Source of the DNA: an uncultured Eubacteriales bacterium
GTDB lineage: Bacteria; Bacillota; Clostridia; Christensenellales; Aristaeellaceae
Direction: 5' to 3'
Assembly (NCBI GenBank): GCA_944353735.1
Contig: CALVPU010000239.1
Coordinates: forward strand, 1-6,673
Length of the DNA: 6,673 nt
The notes beneath the pieces are model-generated. The model had not been told where the DNA came from, searched no databases, and saw only the letters and a program-made list of their open reading frames with translations. Below, piece after piece: positions 1-5,070 of this stretch; position 1 is the first letter of the stretch; the number at the start of each line of letters is the position of its first letter. The translations under genes were made by a program, and so were the position numbers.

Positions 1-94
1 TTCCGAAGAACTTCCTTCCAAATCCCCGCTCGACTTGCATGTGTTAAGCACGCCGCCAGCGTTCGTCCTGAGCCAGGATCAAACTCTGATGTTC
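1..94 (-). rRNA. rrs: 16S ribosomal RNA, 5' end (partial)
   Basis: The minus strand reads the universal bacterial 16S start. AGAGTTTGATCCTGGCTCAG (the 27F site, E. coli positions 8-27) lies at 87 down to 68, followed by GACGAACGCTGGCGGCGTGC and then AACACATGCAAGTCGAGCGG. Counting back seven bases from the 27F site places the mature 5' end near 94. Only this end of the gene is in the window; the rest continues past position 1. Variable region V1 is only just entered, so no genus call is justified. A leader and rRNA-type promoter lie directly upstream at 95-330. Confidence 0.97.
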
Positions 95-285
95 AATCCT
101 TCTCCCCGTACCCCCGGTCTCCGCAGCCCCGCTCGCCAAAGCGGTTCCGCTTCCCCCAGGTCTCCGAGGCGTTTCACTCTCTCGAATCTGACTTCTCTTC
201 GCTTCTTCTTCGCTCTCTGTATCGTTTTCAAGGATCGCTCGCTGCCGCTTCCTCAGGGTCTCAAGCCCCTCGCTCGCTGACAGCT
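95..285 (-). promoter_or_regulatory. rRNA operon leader with boxA-like motif
   Basis: This transcribed leader of roughly 190 bases lies between the predicted start near 285 and mature 16S at 94. The minus strand carries GATCCTTGAAAACGAT at about 237-222. This resembles the CCTTGAAAACT motif typical of Firmicutes rRNA leaders, which belongs to the antitermination/processing region. A short GCGGAACCGC hairpin lies further down. No open frame here looks like protein. The leader assignment follows from the promoter and the 16S start. The exact processing sites cannot be seen. Confidence 0.75.
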
Positions 286-290
286 TGATT

Positions 291-330
291 AGTATACCAA
301 ACCACCCTCCCTTTGTCAACCCCTTTTTTG
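291..330 (-). promoter_or_regulatory. Strong rRNA promoter (sigma-A type)
   Basis: On the minus strand the -35 box TTGACA (319-314) is a perfect match. The -10 box TATACT (296-291) matches five of six, and the spacer is exactly 17 bases (313-297). A run of A (330-325) lies upstream of the -35, in the place of an UP element. Transcription should start near 286-284 and run into the 16S leader. Distance and orientation to the 16S gene fit an rRNA P1/P2-type promoter. No second promoter of this quality is visible between it and dpaB. Confidence 0.93.
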
Positions 331-390
331 CGGTTTATCTGTTGTTTAACGCATCTCGTCATTTCTCGTCGCAATCGGTCGATTTGGACG

Positions 391-981
391 TCATTTTGCG
401 CGCAGGAGCGGCTGAATCTGCCGTTCAGCGAGCGCTTCCACCGCCGAATCGGCGAGCAGCGCGAAGTCCGCGACGAGCGAATTCGGCTTCCCCCGCCAGT
501 CGTCCTGCTGGAACGGCACGAAATACACGTGCTTCCGCGGCAGCAGTTCGCCGATGTTGCGCGCGCTCGCGCCCAGGCCGTCGTTGGTCGACACGGCGAT
601 CAGCACCGGCCTGCCGTTGCGCAGGTGCGACTTCACCGCCAGCGCGACGGGCGTATCGGTGATGCCGGCGGCGATCTTCGCCAGCGTGTTGCCCGTGCAG
701 GGCGCGACGACGAGCAGGTCGAGCAGCTTCTTCGGTCCGATTGGTTCCACCTGCGCCAGCTGGTTCCAGACCTTGCGCCCCGTGATGCCCTCGAGGATGC
801 CCACCGCCTTGCACGCCGGATAGAAGCGCGTGTCCAGCGAAGCGGCGTTGAACGACATGATCGGGAACAGCTCGGCGCCCTCGCCGCGCAGCGCCAGCCA
901 TGCGTCGAACACCGCGGAAAACGTGCAAAACGATCCCGTCATGGCGCAGCCGATGCGCGCGCCTTCCAACCTTCCGCTCAT
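391..981 (-). CDS. dpaB: Dipicolinate synthase subunit B (SpoVFB)
   Basis: This 196-residue protein is the small flavoprotein-like subunit of dipicolinate synthase. With DpaA it oxidises the dihydrodipicolinate-pathway intermediate to dipicolinic acid in the mother cell, and the acid is then loaded into the spore core. The fold is a flavoprotein/HFCD-type Rossmann domain. The N-terminal signature GCAMTGSFCTF is at residues 11-21, and the family motif PCTGNTLAKIAAGITDTPV is at 94-112. STNDGLG follows at 131-137. Length is close to the Bacillus subunit (about 200). The ATG overlaps the dpaA stop as ATGA (981-978) and has AGGAGG seven bases upstream (994-989), indicating translational coupling. 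The stop is TGA at 393-391. No terminator is evident before the rRNA promoter about 70 bases on. The frame stays open far upstream, but that extension only mirrors dpaA in another frame. Confidence 0.97.
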   Translation of the reverse strand: MSGRLEGARIGCAMTGSFCTFSAVFDAWLALRGEGAELFPIMSFNAASLDTRFYPACKAVGILEGITGRKVWNQLAQVEPIGPKKLLDLLVVAPCTGNTLAKIAAGITDTPVALAVKSHLRNGRPVLIAVSTNDGLGASARNIGELLPRKHVYFVPFQQDDWRGKPNSLVADFALLADSAVEALAERQIQPLLRAK

Positions 982-1796
982 GACCGCGCCTCCTCTCCGC
1001 GCGGAAATTCCGCCTCGGCGCGCACGATCGCCCGCATCAGCGCGCGCGCCGCGCTGAATGGACAGTAGCGTCCCGGCAGCTTCGGCTCGCGCCACGCGCG
1101 CAGCCCCAGCGACCACGCCGCCTCCAGGTCGACGCCATAGGGCGGGCTGGCGAGATCGACGATCATGGCGTCGGCGTCGGCGCTGCGCAGCTGTTCCAAC
1201 CCGAGCACGCGCTGCGGCGGCGTCGAAAACACGATCTGCTTGCCCGGCAGCGCCGCGGCGACGTCGCGGGTGGGCACGCTCTCGGCGCCGCGCTCGATGG
1301 CGCTGCTGCGCCCTCTGGCGGAGCGCGAAGCGACGGTGACGCGGGCGTTGAGCCCGACGAGCATCTCCGTCAGCGCGCGCCCGATGCGCCCGAAGCCGAT
1401 CACGAGGCAATGACAGTCGCGCAGCGCCGCCCGCCCCGCGCGCATTGCCGCGCAGATTGCGCCCTCGGCGGTCAGCCAGGCGTTCTCGAGCAGCAGCCGC
1501 TCGTCGCGCCAAAGGTCCACCGCTTCGACGCCCTCGGGCGGCGCTTCGGGTGCGCCCGGTCCGCAGAAGTAGACGCGCGTGCCCGGCGCGAGTCCGGCGA
1601 GCAGCGCTTCGCCGTCCGCGGTCGGCCAGTGCATCACGACATTGCGCGCGCCCGGCAGTTCGCCGACGCCGGCGCGCGGCACGCCAGGCACCTCCGCCGC
1701 GTCGCCGTTCACGGCGCGCGCGTCCCAGCCCGCGCGCATCAGCATCCGCGTCAGGTACGCGAAGCGCGCGTCGCCTCCGATCACCGCATAGTCCAT
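978..1796 (-). CDS. dpaA: Dipicolinate synthase subunit A (SpoVFA)
   Basis: This 272-residue protein is the NAD(P)-binding Rossmann subunit of dipicolinate synthase, the last enzyme of DPA synthesis branching from the lysine pathway. The N-terminus has VIGGDAR (residues 5-11). A second nucleotide-binding glycine loop, VIGFGRIGRAL, follows at 132-142. The family motif ENAWLTAEGAI is at 104-114 and VFSTPPQRVLG lies about 190. It is a little shorter than the Bacillus protein (close to 300). Two in-frame ATGs exist, at 1802 and 1796. The second is preferred because GGAGG (1808-1804) sits seven bases from it, while the first directly abuts that site. It is first in the operon with dpaB, overlapping by four bases. 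In Bacillus this operon is transcribed by sigma-K in the mother cell. Upstream structure suggests special control here (see 1802-1838). Confidence 0.95.
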   Translation of the reverse strand: MDYAVIGGDARFAYLTRMLMRAGWDARAVNGDAAEVPGVPRAGVGELPGARNVVMHWPTADGEALLAGLAPGTRVYFCGPGAPEAPPEGVEAVDLWRDERLLLENAWLTAEGAICAAMRAGRAALRDCHCLVIGFGRIGRALTEMLVGLNARVTVASRSARGRSSAIERGAESVPTRDVAAALPGKQIVFSTPPQRVLGLEQLRSADADAMIVDLASPPYGVDLEAAWSLGLRAWREPKLPGRYCPFSAARALMRAIVRAEAEFPRGEEARS

Positions 1797-1801
1797 ATTC
1801 A

Positions 1802-1838
1802 TCCCTCCGTTTCATGCCGCATCGTATGCGCGGAGGGA
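1802..1838 (-). promoter_or_regulatory. Inverted repeat covering the dpaA ribosome binding site
   Basis: The arms TCCCTCCG (plus, 1802-1809) and CGGAGGGA (1831-1838) are perfect 8-base complements with a 21-base loop. On the minus-strand mRNA the 3' arm is the dpaA Shine-Dalgarno GGAGGG. The loop holds a second small stem, CGCAT-ACG-ATGCG (1830-1818). Any transcript starting upstream of 1838 would therefore fold its own start site away. Folding is seen as base complementarity; control of translation is inferred. A palindromic protein-binding site is the main alternative. Confidence 0.55.
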
Positions 1839-1847
1839 AGGGCGCGT
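1820..1847 (-). promoter_or_regulatory. Possible sigma-K-like promoter for dpaAB
   Basis: The minus strand has CATACGATG at 1828-1820, close to the sigma-K -10 consensus CATAnnnTA. An AC dinucleotide (1847-1846) lies 17 bases upstream, in the -35 position. Transcription would start near 1813, inside the loop of the RBS inverted repeat, giving a leader of about 17 bases with a free Shine-Dalgarno. The match is imperfect (TG for TA at the end) and short consensus sites are common by chance. Support comes mainly from the known sigma-K dependence of this operon in Bacillus. Confidence 0.35.
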
Positions 1848-1852
1848 GCAAA

Positions 1853-1890
1853 GGCGTCCGGCGCTCGCCCCACGGAGCGCGCCGGACACC
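1853..1890 (-). promoter_or_regulatory. GC-rich hairpin upstream of dpaA
   Basis: GGCGTCCGGCGCTC (1853-1866) pairs with GAGCGCGCCGGACACC (1875-1890) around an 8-base loop, with a two-base bulge. The one mispair is C/A on the plus strand but G.U on the minus strand, which suggests that minus-strand RNA is the folded form. Only TTT follows after GCC in the minus direction, so it would be a weak terminator at best. It could be an attenuator, a leader structure or a backup terminator that shields dpaA from upstream transcription. Confidence 0.5.
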
Positions 1891-2126
1891 GTCAGCATTG
1901 TTGTTTTTCGATTGTATTGCGCCGCGTTTTGCACCAAAAGCCACATCTTGCACGCCAGCTGCGCCCGTGCTTTGCACGCCATCTCTCCACAGGCGCTGAA
2001 CGTAAGCTCCGGAACCTCAACGCCCGCTCCCTTCGCCCGTACGCACCATTTCCCCACCCCGCCCGGCTTTCCGCTTGCGAACCCACGGGAGCCCGCACGC
2101 GCCCGGCACATCCTCGCCACAAAGAC
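1891..2126. other. Intergenic stretch between gerW terminator and dpaA leader
   Basis: No gene is convincing here on either strand. Several frames are open only because the DNA is GC-rich, and none has a good start site with family-like content. Short repeats are visible. TTGCACGCCA occurs at 1948-1957 and 1972-1981, and the related CTTTGCACGC at 1970-1979 has an inverted copy at 1844-1853. A weak -10-like TACAAT (minus, 1916-1911) has only a poor -35, TTTTGG. Otherwise I see nothing. Confidence 0.5.
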
Positions 2127-2163
2127 AAAAAAACTGCCCCAGCCGTGGCTGCGGGACAGTTTT
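2127..2163 (-). terminator. Rho-independent terminator of the ytfI-gerW operon
   Basis: The minus strand reads AAAACTGTCCCGCAGCC, then AC, then GGCTGGGGCAG followed by a run of seven T (2133-2127). The stem has a two-base bulge and one G.T pair. It lies 18 bases after the gerW stop, as expected. The plus strand also ends in TTTT, so some bidirectional action is possible, though no plus-strand gene reaches it. Confidence 0.9.
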
Positions 2164-2180
2164 CGCCTTGCGGTCGCGCT

Positions 2181-2618
2181 TCACTGCGGTTGATTCGCCG
2201 TTTCGGGCTGCGGTGGCTGCGGCGGGTCCTGCTTTTTCGCCATGCAGCTGCACAGCGCGTTCTTGATCTCGCACATCGCCTGCGGCATCAGCTCGATGAT
2301 GCGGTCAATCGGCGCATAGGGCTGCGCCGGCAGCAGGCGGACCTGCTCCGCGCTGGTGACCAGAAAGCCCAGCGGCTGCACGGTGACGCCGGCGCCGGTC
2401 CCGCCCGCAAACGGCAGCTCGGCGTCGGTGCGATTGCCGCCGCGCACGGCGTACTCCCCGCCGCCGGCGACGAAGCCGAAGCTCACGCGCGAGATGGGGA
2501 TGACGGTGCTGCCGTCCGCCGTAGCGATGGCGTCGCCGATGACCGTGTTGACGTCGACCATGTCGCGGATATTTTCCATGGTGGTGGTCATAATGCTCTC
2601 GATGGGGTGTCTGTCCAT
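2181..2618 (-). CDS. gerW: GerW (YtfJ) family spore protein
   Basis: This 145-residue protein belongs to the GerW/YtfJ family, a forespore-made protein required for normal germination in Bacillus. Its biochemical role is not known. The N-terminal signature is clear: HPIESIM (4-10), then MENIRDMVDVNTVIGD (14-29). ADGSTVIPISRVSFGFVAGG follows from 34, then PFAGGTGAGVTVQPLGFLV (69-87) and LLPAQPYAPIDRIIELMPQ (95-113). Length matches the family. The end is proline/glutamine-rich and differs from relatives. AGGGAGG (2633-2627) lies eight bases from the ATG and fixes the start. The open frame continues upstream, but that part is low-complexity and antisense-like. The gene begins inside the end of the DUF2953 gene, overlapping by 31 bases, so translation is probably coupled. 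A terminator follows at 2163-2127. Confidence 0.95.
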   Translation of the reverse strand: MDRHPIESIMTTTMENIRDMVDVNTVIGDAIATADGSTVIPISRVSFGFVAGGGEYAVRGGNRTDAELPFAGGTGAGVTVQPLGFLVTSAEQVRLLPAQPYAPIDRIIELMPQAMCEIKNALCSCMAKKQDPPQPPQPETANQPQ

Positions 2619-3133
2619 TGTGCGAACCTCCCTGTTGCGTATTCCCATGCGCCCAAGAGCGCGGCAGCCATAATGTGCCCCGCGCGCGCGGAGATCATGC
2701 ACGTGACCTCGCCGCGGACGCCCGCGCCGGAGAAATCCGGCTTGAGCCGCAGCCTCGCATCCCATCCCGCCGCGCGCAGCGCCCGCTCGAGCGCCATCGC
2801 GCCGCCGCAGACCAGCGCCGTCACGGCGGCGTCGCCGGCGCCGAACTCGCCCTGGGCATCCACGCCGAAGCGCACGCGCCGGAGCGCAAACGCCGCGGCG
2901 CGCCAGGCTGCCCGGAGCGCCGCGCCGGGCGACAGCCCGCACAGCGCCGTGGATGGCCTGCGCCGGTCGCGCCGGGACAGCGCCCGCGCCCGCGCGAATC
3001 GCGCCTCAAACGGCGCGGCGCCCATGCCGAAGCGCACGCCGTCCGGTCCGAGGCGAAGGCACAGTGCCAGCCGCCAGGGAACGGCGCACAGATAGATCAG
3101 CGCCACAAGCGCCGCAGTCAGCGGCACCGCCAT
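2588..3133 (-). CDS. ytfI: DUF2953 family membrane-anchored protein (YtfI-like)
   Basis: This 181-residue protein has one N-terminal hydrophobic segment (about residues 3-25, ending in PWRLALCLRLG). A soluble part rich in Arg and Ala follows. The C-terminal pattern is KPDFSGAGVRGEVTC (131-145) then ARAGHIMAAALLGAW (149-163), which resembles the DUF2953 ending (an F..G.G.v stretch followed by an R-GHI motif). In Bacillus the gene upstream of ytfJ (gerW) is ytfI, of the same family, and the order here is the same. The second of two in-frame ATGs (3133, not 3139) is chosen because GGAGG (3146-3142) is eight bases from it and only two from the first. The reading frame runs open to 3637, but that part is the repeat array and is rejected as coding. 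Function is unknown; a role at the spore membrane is inferred from context. Confidence 0.8.
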   Translation of the reverse strand: MAVPLTAALVALIYLCAVPWRLALCLRLGPDGVRFGMGAAPFEARFARARALSRRDRRRPSTALCGLSPGAALRAAWRAAAFALRRVRFGVDAQGEFGAGDAAVTALVCGGAMALERALRAAGWDARLRLKPDFSGAGVRGEVTCMISARAGHIMAAALLGAWEYATGRFAQWTDTPSRAL

Positions 3134-3212
3134 GTCCATTCCCTCCTTGCCGGCACGCTTCTGCGAGCGCGCCGCACCGCTTCGCTGGATAACTTTTCCC
3201 GTTTGCGCCGCC

Positions 3213-3745
3213 GCTATGCGCGCGCATGCGCGCCGACAAGGTGAACAAGTTAATAAACTCTCGCAGGGAATGCCGCTATGCGCGCGGGTGCGCGCCGACA
3301 AGATTGAAGCTGCGGCAGCCGCGGGAACCGCGGTCGAGCCCCGACATGTGCGCGGATGCGCCGAGAGATTTCTTCCCGCCGCCTGCCAGTCGCTGACATG
3401 TACGCGGGTGCACCGAAAGATTTCTCCCCGCTGCCTGCCGGTCACTGACATGTGCGCACGCCGCCGGGCACCGCCGTCACAAGCGTCTTTTGTGTCTGCC
3501 ATGTGCGCAGGTGCACCGAAGGATTTCTCCCCGCCGCCTGCCGGTCGCCGGCATGCGCGCACGCCGCCGGGCATCATCGCCGCAAGCACCACGCCGCCGG
3601 ACACCATCGCCGCAAGCACCACGTCGCCGGACACCATCGGCGCAAGCGCCTTTTGCGTCTACCATGTGCGCGGGCGCGCGCCGACAAGATTGAAGCCGCG
3701 ACAGTCGCGGGAACTGCGGTCGAGCGCCGCCATACGCGCGGCACC
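3213..3745. repeat. Modular head-to-tail repeat array, nine imperfect units
   Basis: Units begin with a core like RCATGYGCGCGG at 3213, 3275, 3343, 3395, 3447, 3498, 3550, 3661 and 3729. Three block types follow the core. Block A (3213, 3275, 3661) continues GCGCGCCGACAAGATTGAAG. Block B (3343, 3395, 3498) continues GTGCACCGAAAGATTTCTCC and then GCCTGCCGGTCRCT. Block C (3447, 3550) carries one or three copies of a 30-base unit and ends TTTTGYGTCT. Steps of 51-52 bases are not multiples of three, so the repeats are not protein repeats. A and B share a CCGA-AAGAT core and may have a common origin. The array fills most of the gap between two divergent genes. Role unknown: structural RNA, a degenerate mobile repeat or a replication-slippage product are all possible. 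Confidence 0.85.
3561..3650. repeat. Tandem repeat, 3 x 30 bases
   Basis: Three adjacent 30-base copies start at 3561, 3591 and 3621. Each has the form ACGCCGCCGGACACCATCGC followed by CGCAAGCACC. A fourth, single copy is at 3458-3487 inside the other C block. Both the single and triple forms are followed by TTTTGYGTCT, so the 30-mer expanded in place inside an existing module. Confidence 0.9.
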
Positions 3746-3785
3746 AAAAACGCCCCGCCGCATCCGCGCGCGGCGAACCGGGGCG
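3746..3785 (-). terminator. Minus-strand rho-independent terminator
   Basis: Minus-strand RNA would form CGCCCCG / CGGGGCG plus CCGC / GCGG, with an 8-base loop and one five-base bulge, followed at once by TTTTT (3750-3746). No minus-strand gene lies directly upstream. It would therefore stop antisense transcription coming through the methyltransferase from the 4632-5808 genes, before the repeat array and the ytfI-gerW operon. Confidence 0.7.
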
Positions 3786-3790
3786 CAGGC

Positions 3791-3819
3791 TTGCCGGCGG
3801 GCGCGGCGTGTGCTATAAT
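3791..3819 (+). promoter_or_regulatory. Vegetative promoter of the methyltransferase gene
   Basis: The -10 TATAAT (3814-3819) is perfect and is preceded by TGC, giving an extended -10. The -35 TTGCCG (3791-3796) matches four of six, with a 17-base spacer. Transcription should start near 3826, about 26 bases before the ATG at 3852. This suggests steady expression in growing cells, unlike the sporulation genes across the gap. Confidence 0.88.
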
Positions 3820-3851
3820 GGCGCAAAGGCGACGTGGACGGAGGGATCGCG

Positions 3852-4460
3852 ATGGATGGGCGAATCGTTGCAAATGTGCTGGGCGAGCCGCTGGAACTGG
3901 AAACGGCGGAGGGGCTCTTTTCACCGCGGCACGTGGACCGCGGCACGCTGGCGATGCTCTCGGTCGCGCCGCCGCAGCCGGGCATGCGCGTGCTGGACCT
4001 CGGCTGCGGCTGCGGCGTGGTGGGCATCGTAGCGGCGCGCCGCTGCGGCGCGGAAAACGTCTGGATGACGGACGTCGACCCGCTCGCAGCGGAGATCGCG
4101 CGCAGAAACGCGGCGCGCAACGGCGTCGCGGGCGTCCACATCGTCTGCGGCGACGCACTTTCCGCCGTCGACGCCGCCGGTTTCGACCTCATCCTCTGCA
4201 ATCCGCCCTATCAGACCGACTTCGCCGTCGCCAAACGCTTCATCGAGAAGGGCTTCAACCGCCTCCGAATCGGCGGCTCGATGGTGCTGGTCGTGAAGCG
4301 CGCCGCCTGGTATCGCAACAAGCTGCGCGCGGTTTTCGGCGGCGTGCGCGACTGCGAGGTGGACGGCTACCACGTCCTCACAGCCCAACGCCGCCAATTC
4401 GCGCGCGGCACCGCGCGCAAGCCCGCGCCAAAGCAGGCGCCCGCAGCGCCGGAGGATTGA
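3852..4460 (+). CDS. Class I SAM-dependent methyltransferase, RsmC/YbxB type
   Basis: This 202-residue methyltransferase belongs to the small-domain (MTS, PF05175) group that contains RsmC, RlmG and Bacillus YbxB, enzymes that methylate guanine N2 in rRNA. The N-terminus has the family pattern GLFSPRHVDRGT (21-32). Motif I, VLDLGCGCGVVGI (47-59), binds SAM. The acidic end of strand 2 is TDVDP (73-77). The catalytic NPPY is at 117-120, preceded by FDLILC. A GGSMVLVVKR strand is at 141-150. The C-terminus from about 180 is an Arg/Lys/Ala/Pro-rich tail that could contact RNA. ATG 3852 is chosen over an upstream GTG (3834) because GGAGG (3840-3844) lies seven bases from it. The gene stands alone with its own promoter. 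The family is sure; the exact rRNA target is not, so no symbol is given. Confidence 0.93.
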   Translation: MDGRIVANVLGEPLELETAEGLFSPRHVDRGTLAMLSVAPPQPGMRVLDLGCGCGVVGIVAARRCGAENVWMTDVDPLAAEIARRNAARNGVAGVHIVCGDALSAVDAAGFDLILCNPPYQTDFAVAKRFIEKGFNRLRIGGSMVLVVKRAAWYRNKLRAVFGGVRDCEVDGYHVLTAQRRQFARGTARKPAPKQAPAAPED

Positions 4461-4461
4461 G

Positions 4462-4496
4462 GCGGGATGCCTGATCGCAGTCAATCCAGGTCCCGC
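4462..4496. other. Hairpin after the methyltransferase gene
   Basis: GCGGGA (4462-4467) plus CCTG (4470-4473) pair with CAGG (4487-4490) plus TCCCGC (4491-4496), leaving a two-base bulge and a loop of 13. It starts one base after the stop codon. GGTT, not a T run, follows, so it is a poor intrinsic terminator but may protect the 3' end. Confidence 0.5.
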
Positions 4497-4499
4497 GGT

Positions 4500-4607
4500 T
4501 CAACCCTCGATCGACGGCTTCTGCTGCTTCACTTTTGATAAAATCACTGAAAAGAATGGGCTTGTGTAACTACGATTATCCCTTAGTATAGTAGTGATAG
4601 GGACACC
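4500..4607 (-). pseudogene. Possible short coding remnant
   Basis: A minus-strand frame without a start codon stays open from a TAG at 4610-4608 to a TGA at 4502-4500. It contains the stretch SPFFSVILSKVKQQKPSIEG at its end. It is short (about 35 residues) and I do not recognise a family. A second minus frame over the same bases and on to about 4465 is also open and reads SEAAEAVDRGLNRGTWIDC. Either may be chance. It is noted because composition changes here and the region may be a junction. Confidence 0.2.
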
Positions 4608-4633
4608 CTACTCTCGCGGAAACTGTCCCCATC
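4596..4633. repeat. GGGACA/TGTCCC inverted repeat
   Basis: GATAGGGACA (4596-4605) and TGTCCCCATC (4624-4633) are ten-base inverted arms with one mismatch, which becomes G.U in minus-strand RNA. The loop is 18 bases. It overlaps the last bases of the membrane-protein gene at 4632. No T run follows in either direction at the right place, so a terminator is unlikely. GGGGACAGTTT-type palindromes resemble REP-like elements; that identity is a guess. Confidence 0.5.
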
Positions 4634-5057
4634 AAAAATATCCCTTCCTTTGCTCTTTTTTCAGCTTGTACGCCTTATAGTCATAGTAGGCGCAAGCCAC
4701 AAAATCGCCTAGAATATCAAAAGACACGAGTATTATACATAATAATAAGTTACCTATACGTCCTATCGGCGACCAAATGCTCCACACTTTAGATAGCAAT
4801 GATGCACATAAAGTAACTGCCGTGATCCAAAATTCGGCGTATGCAGTAATCAACCGTACTGCAAAATACCGACTTGCAATTGTATCAATTCCGCTCTTTA
4901 AAAACAGTCGGCAGAGTTTTATATTCTTAACAGTAATCTTTTTACCAAACGTACACTTATGAATTTTCCAATAACTTCTATAGAGACTACTGAGTCTCAT
5001 TCTTTCAAAAGGAATACAAATTAGTAAAAATAGGGCATATATTCCAGGCTGCGTCAT
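4632..5057 (-). CDS. Hypothetical small membrane protein
   Basis: I do not recognise this 141-residue protein. There is a hydrophobic N-terminal segment (about 5-18), a basic and polar part (20-55), and two further probable membrane segments (about 64-88 and 102-124). It ends in a strongly charged tail, YDYKAYKLKKEQRKGYF. Cysteines occur at 14, 35, 49, 84, 107 and 122. GGAG (5069-5066) lies eight bases from the ATG. The gene is clearly richer in A+T than the flanking chromosome and uses A/T-ending codons such as AAA and ATA, unlike dpaAB or the methyltransferase. This points to acquisition from elsewhere. It may share a transcript with the PH-like gene at 5302-5808. It could be an immunity-like or envelope protein, but nothing in the sequence proves that. 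Confidence 0.65.
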   Translation of the reverse strand: MTQPGIYALFLLICIPFERMRLSSLYRSYWKIHKCTFGKKITVKNIKLCRLFLKSGIDTIASRYFAVRLITAYAEFWITAVTLCASLLSKVWSIWSPIGRIGNLLLCIILVSFDILGDFVACAYYDYKAYKLKKEQRKGYF

Positions 5058-5070
5058 TATCTCTTCTCCC

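Noticed and set aside
1797..1802. First ATG of dpaA at 1802
   Set aside because: GGAGG would touch this codon; the ATG at 1796 has the normal seven-base spacing.
391..1977. A 528-codon minus-strand frame covering dpaA and dpaB as one protein
   Set aside because: Only the last 196 codons are family-like (DpaB). The rest is Arg/Ala-rich antisense-type sequence in a different frame from the clear DpaA protein.
1410..3095. A 561-codon plus-strand open frame
   Set aside because: It is opposite dpaA, gerW and the DUF2953 gene, is Arg/Ala/Pro-rich, lacks an RBS and crosses the gerW terminator. It is typical GC-driven open frame.
3134..3637. N-terminal extension of the DUF2953 protein through the repeat array
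   Set aside because: A strong RBS fixes the start at 3133. The repeat steps of 51-52 bases would change frame each time, so the extension is not a protein repeat.
3343..3660. CRISPR array
   Set aside because: Units are contiguous and imperfect with no unique spacers, and block types alternate. No cas genes are nearby.
4462..4510. tRNA-like end (GGTTCAACCC after a stem)
   Set aside because: No cloverleaf can be built: no acceptor pairing, D arm or anticodon arm in the right spacing.
4562..4592. Plus-strand promoter TTGTGT - TATAGT
   Set aside because: The spacer is 19 bases, the -35 is poor and no plus-strand gene follows.
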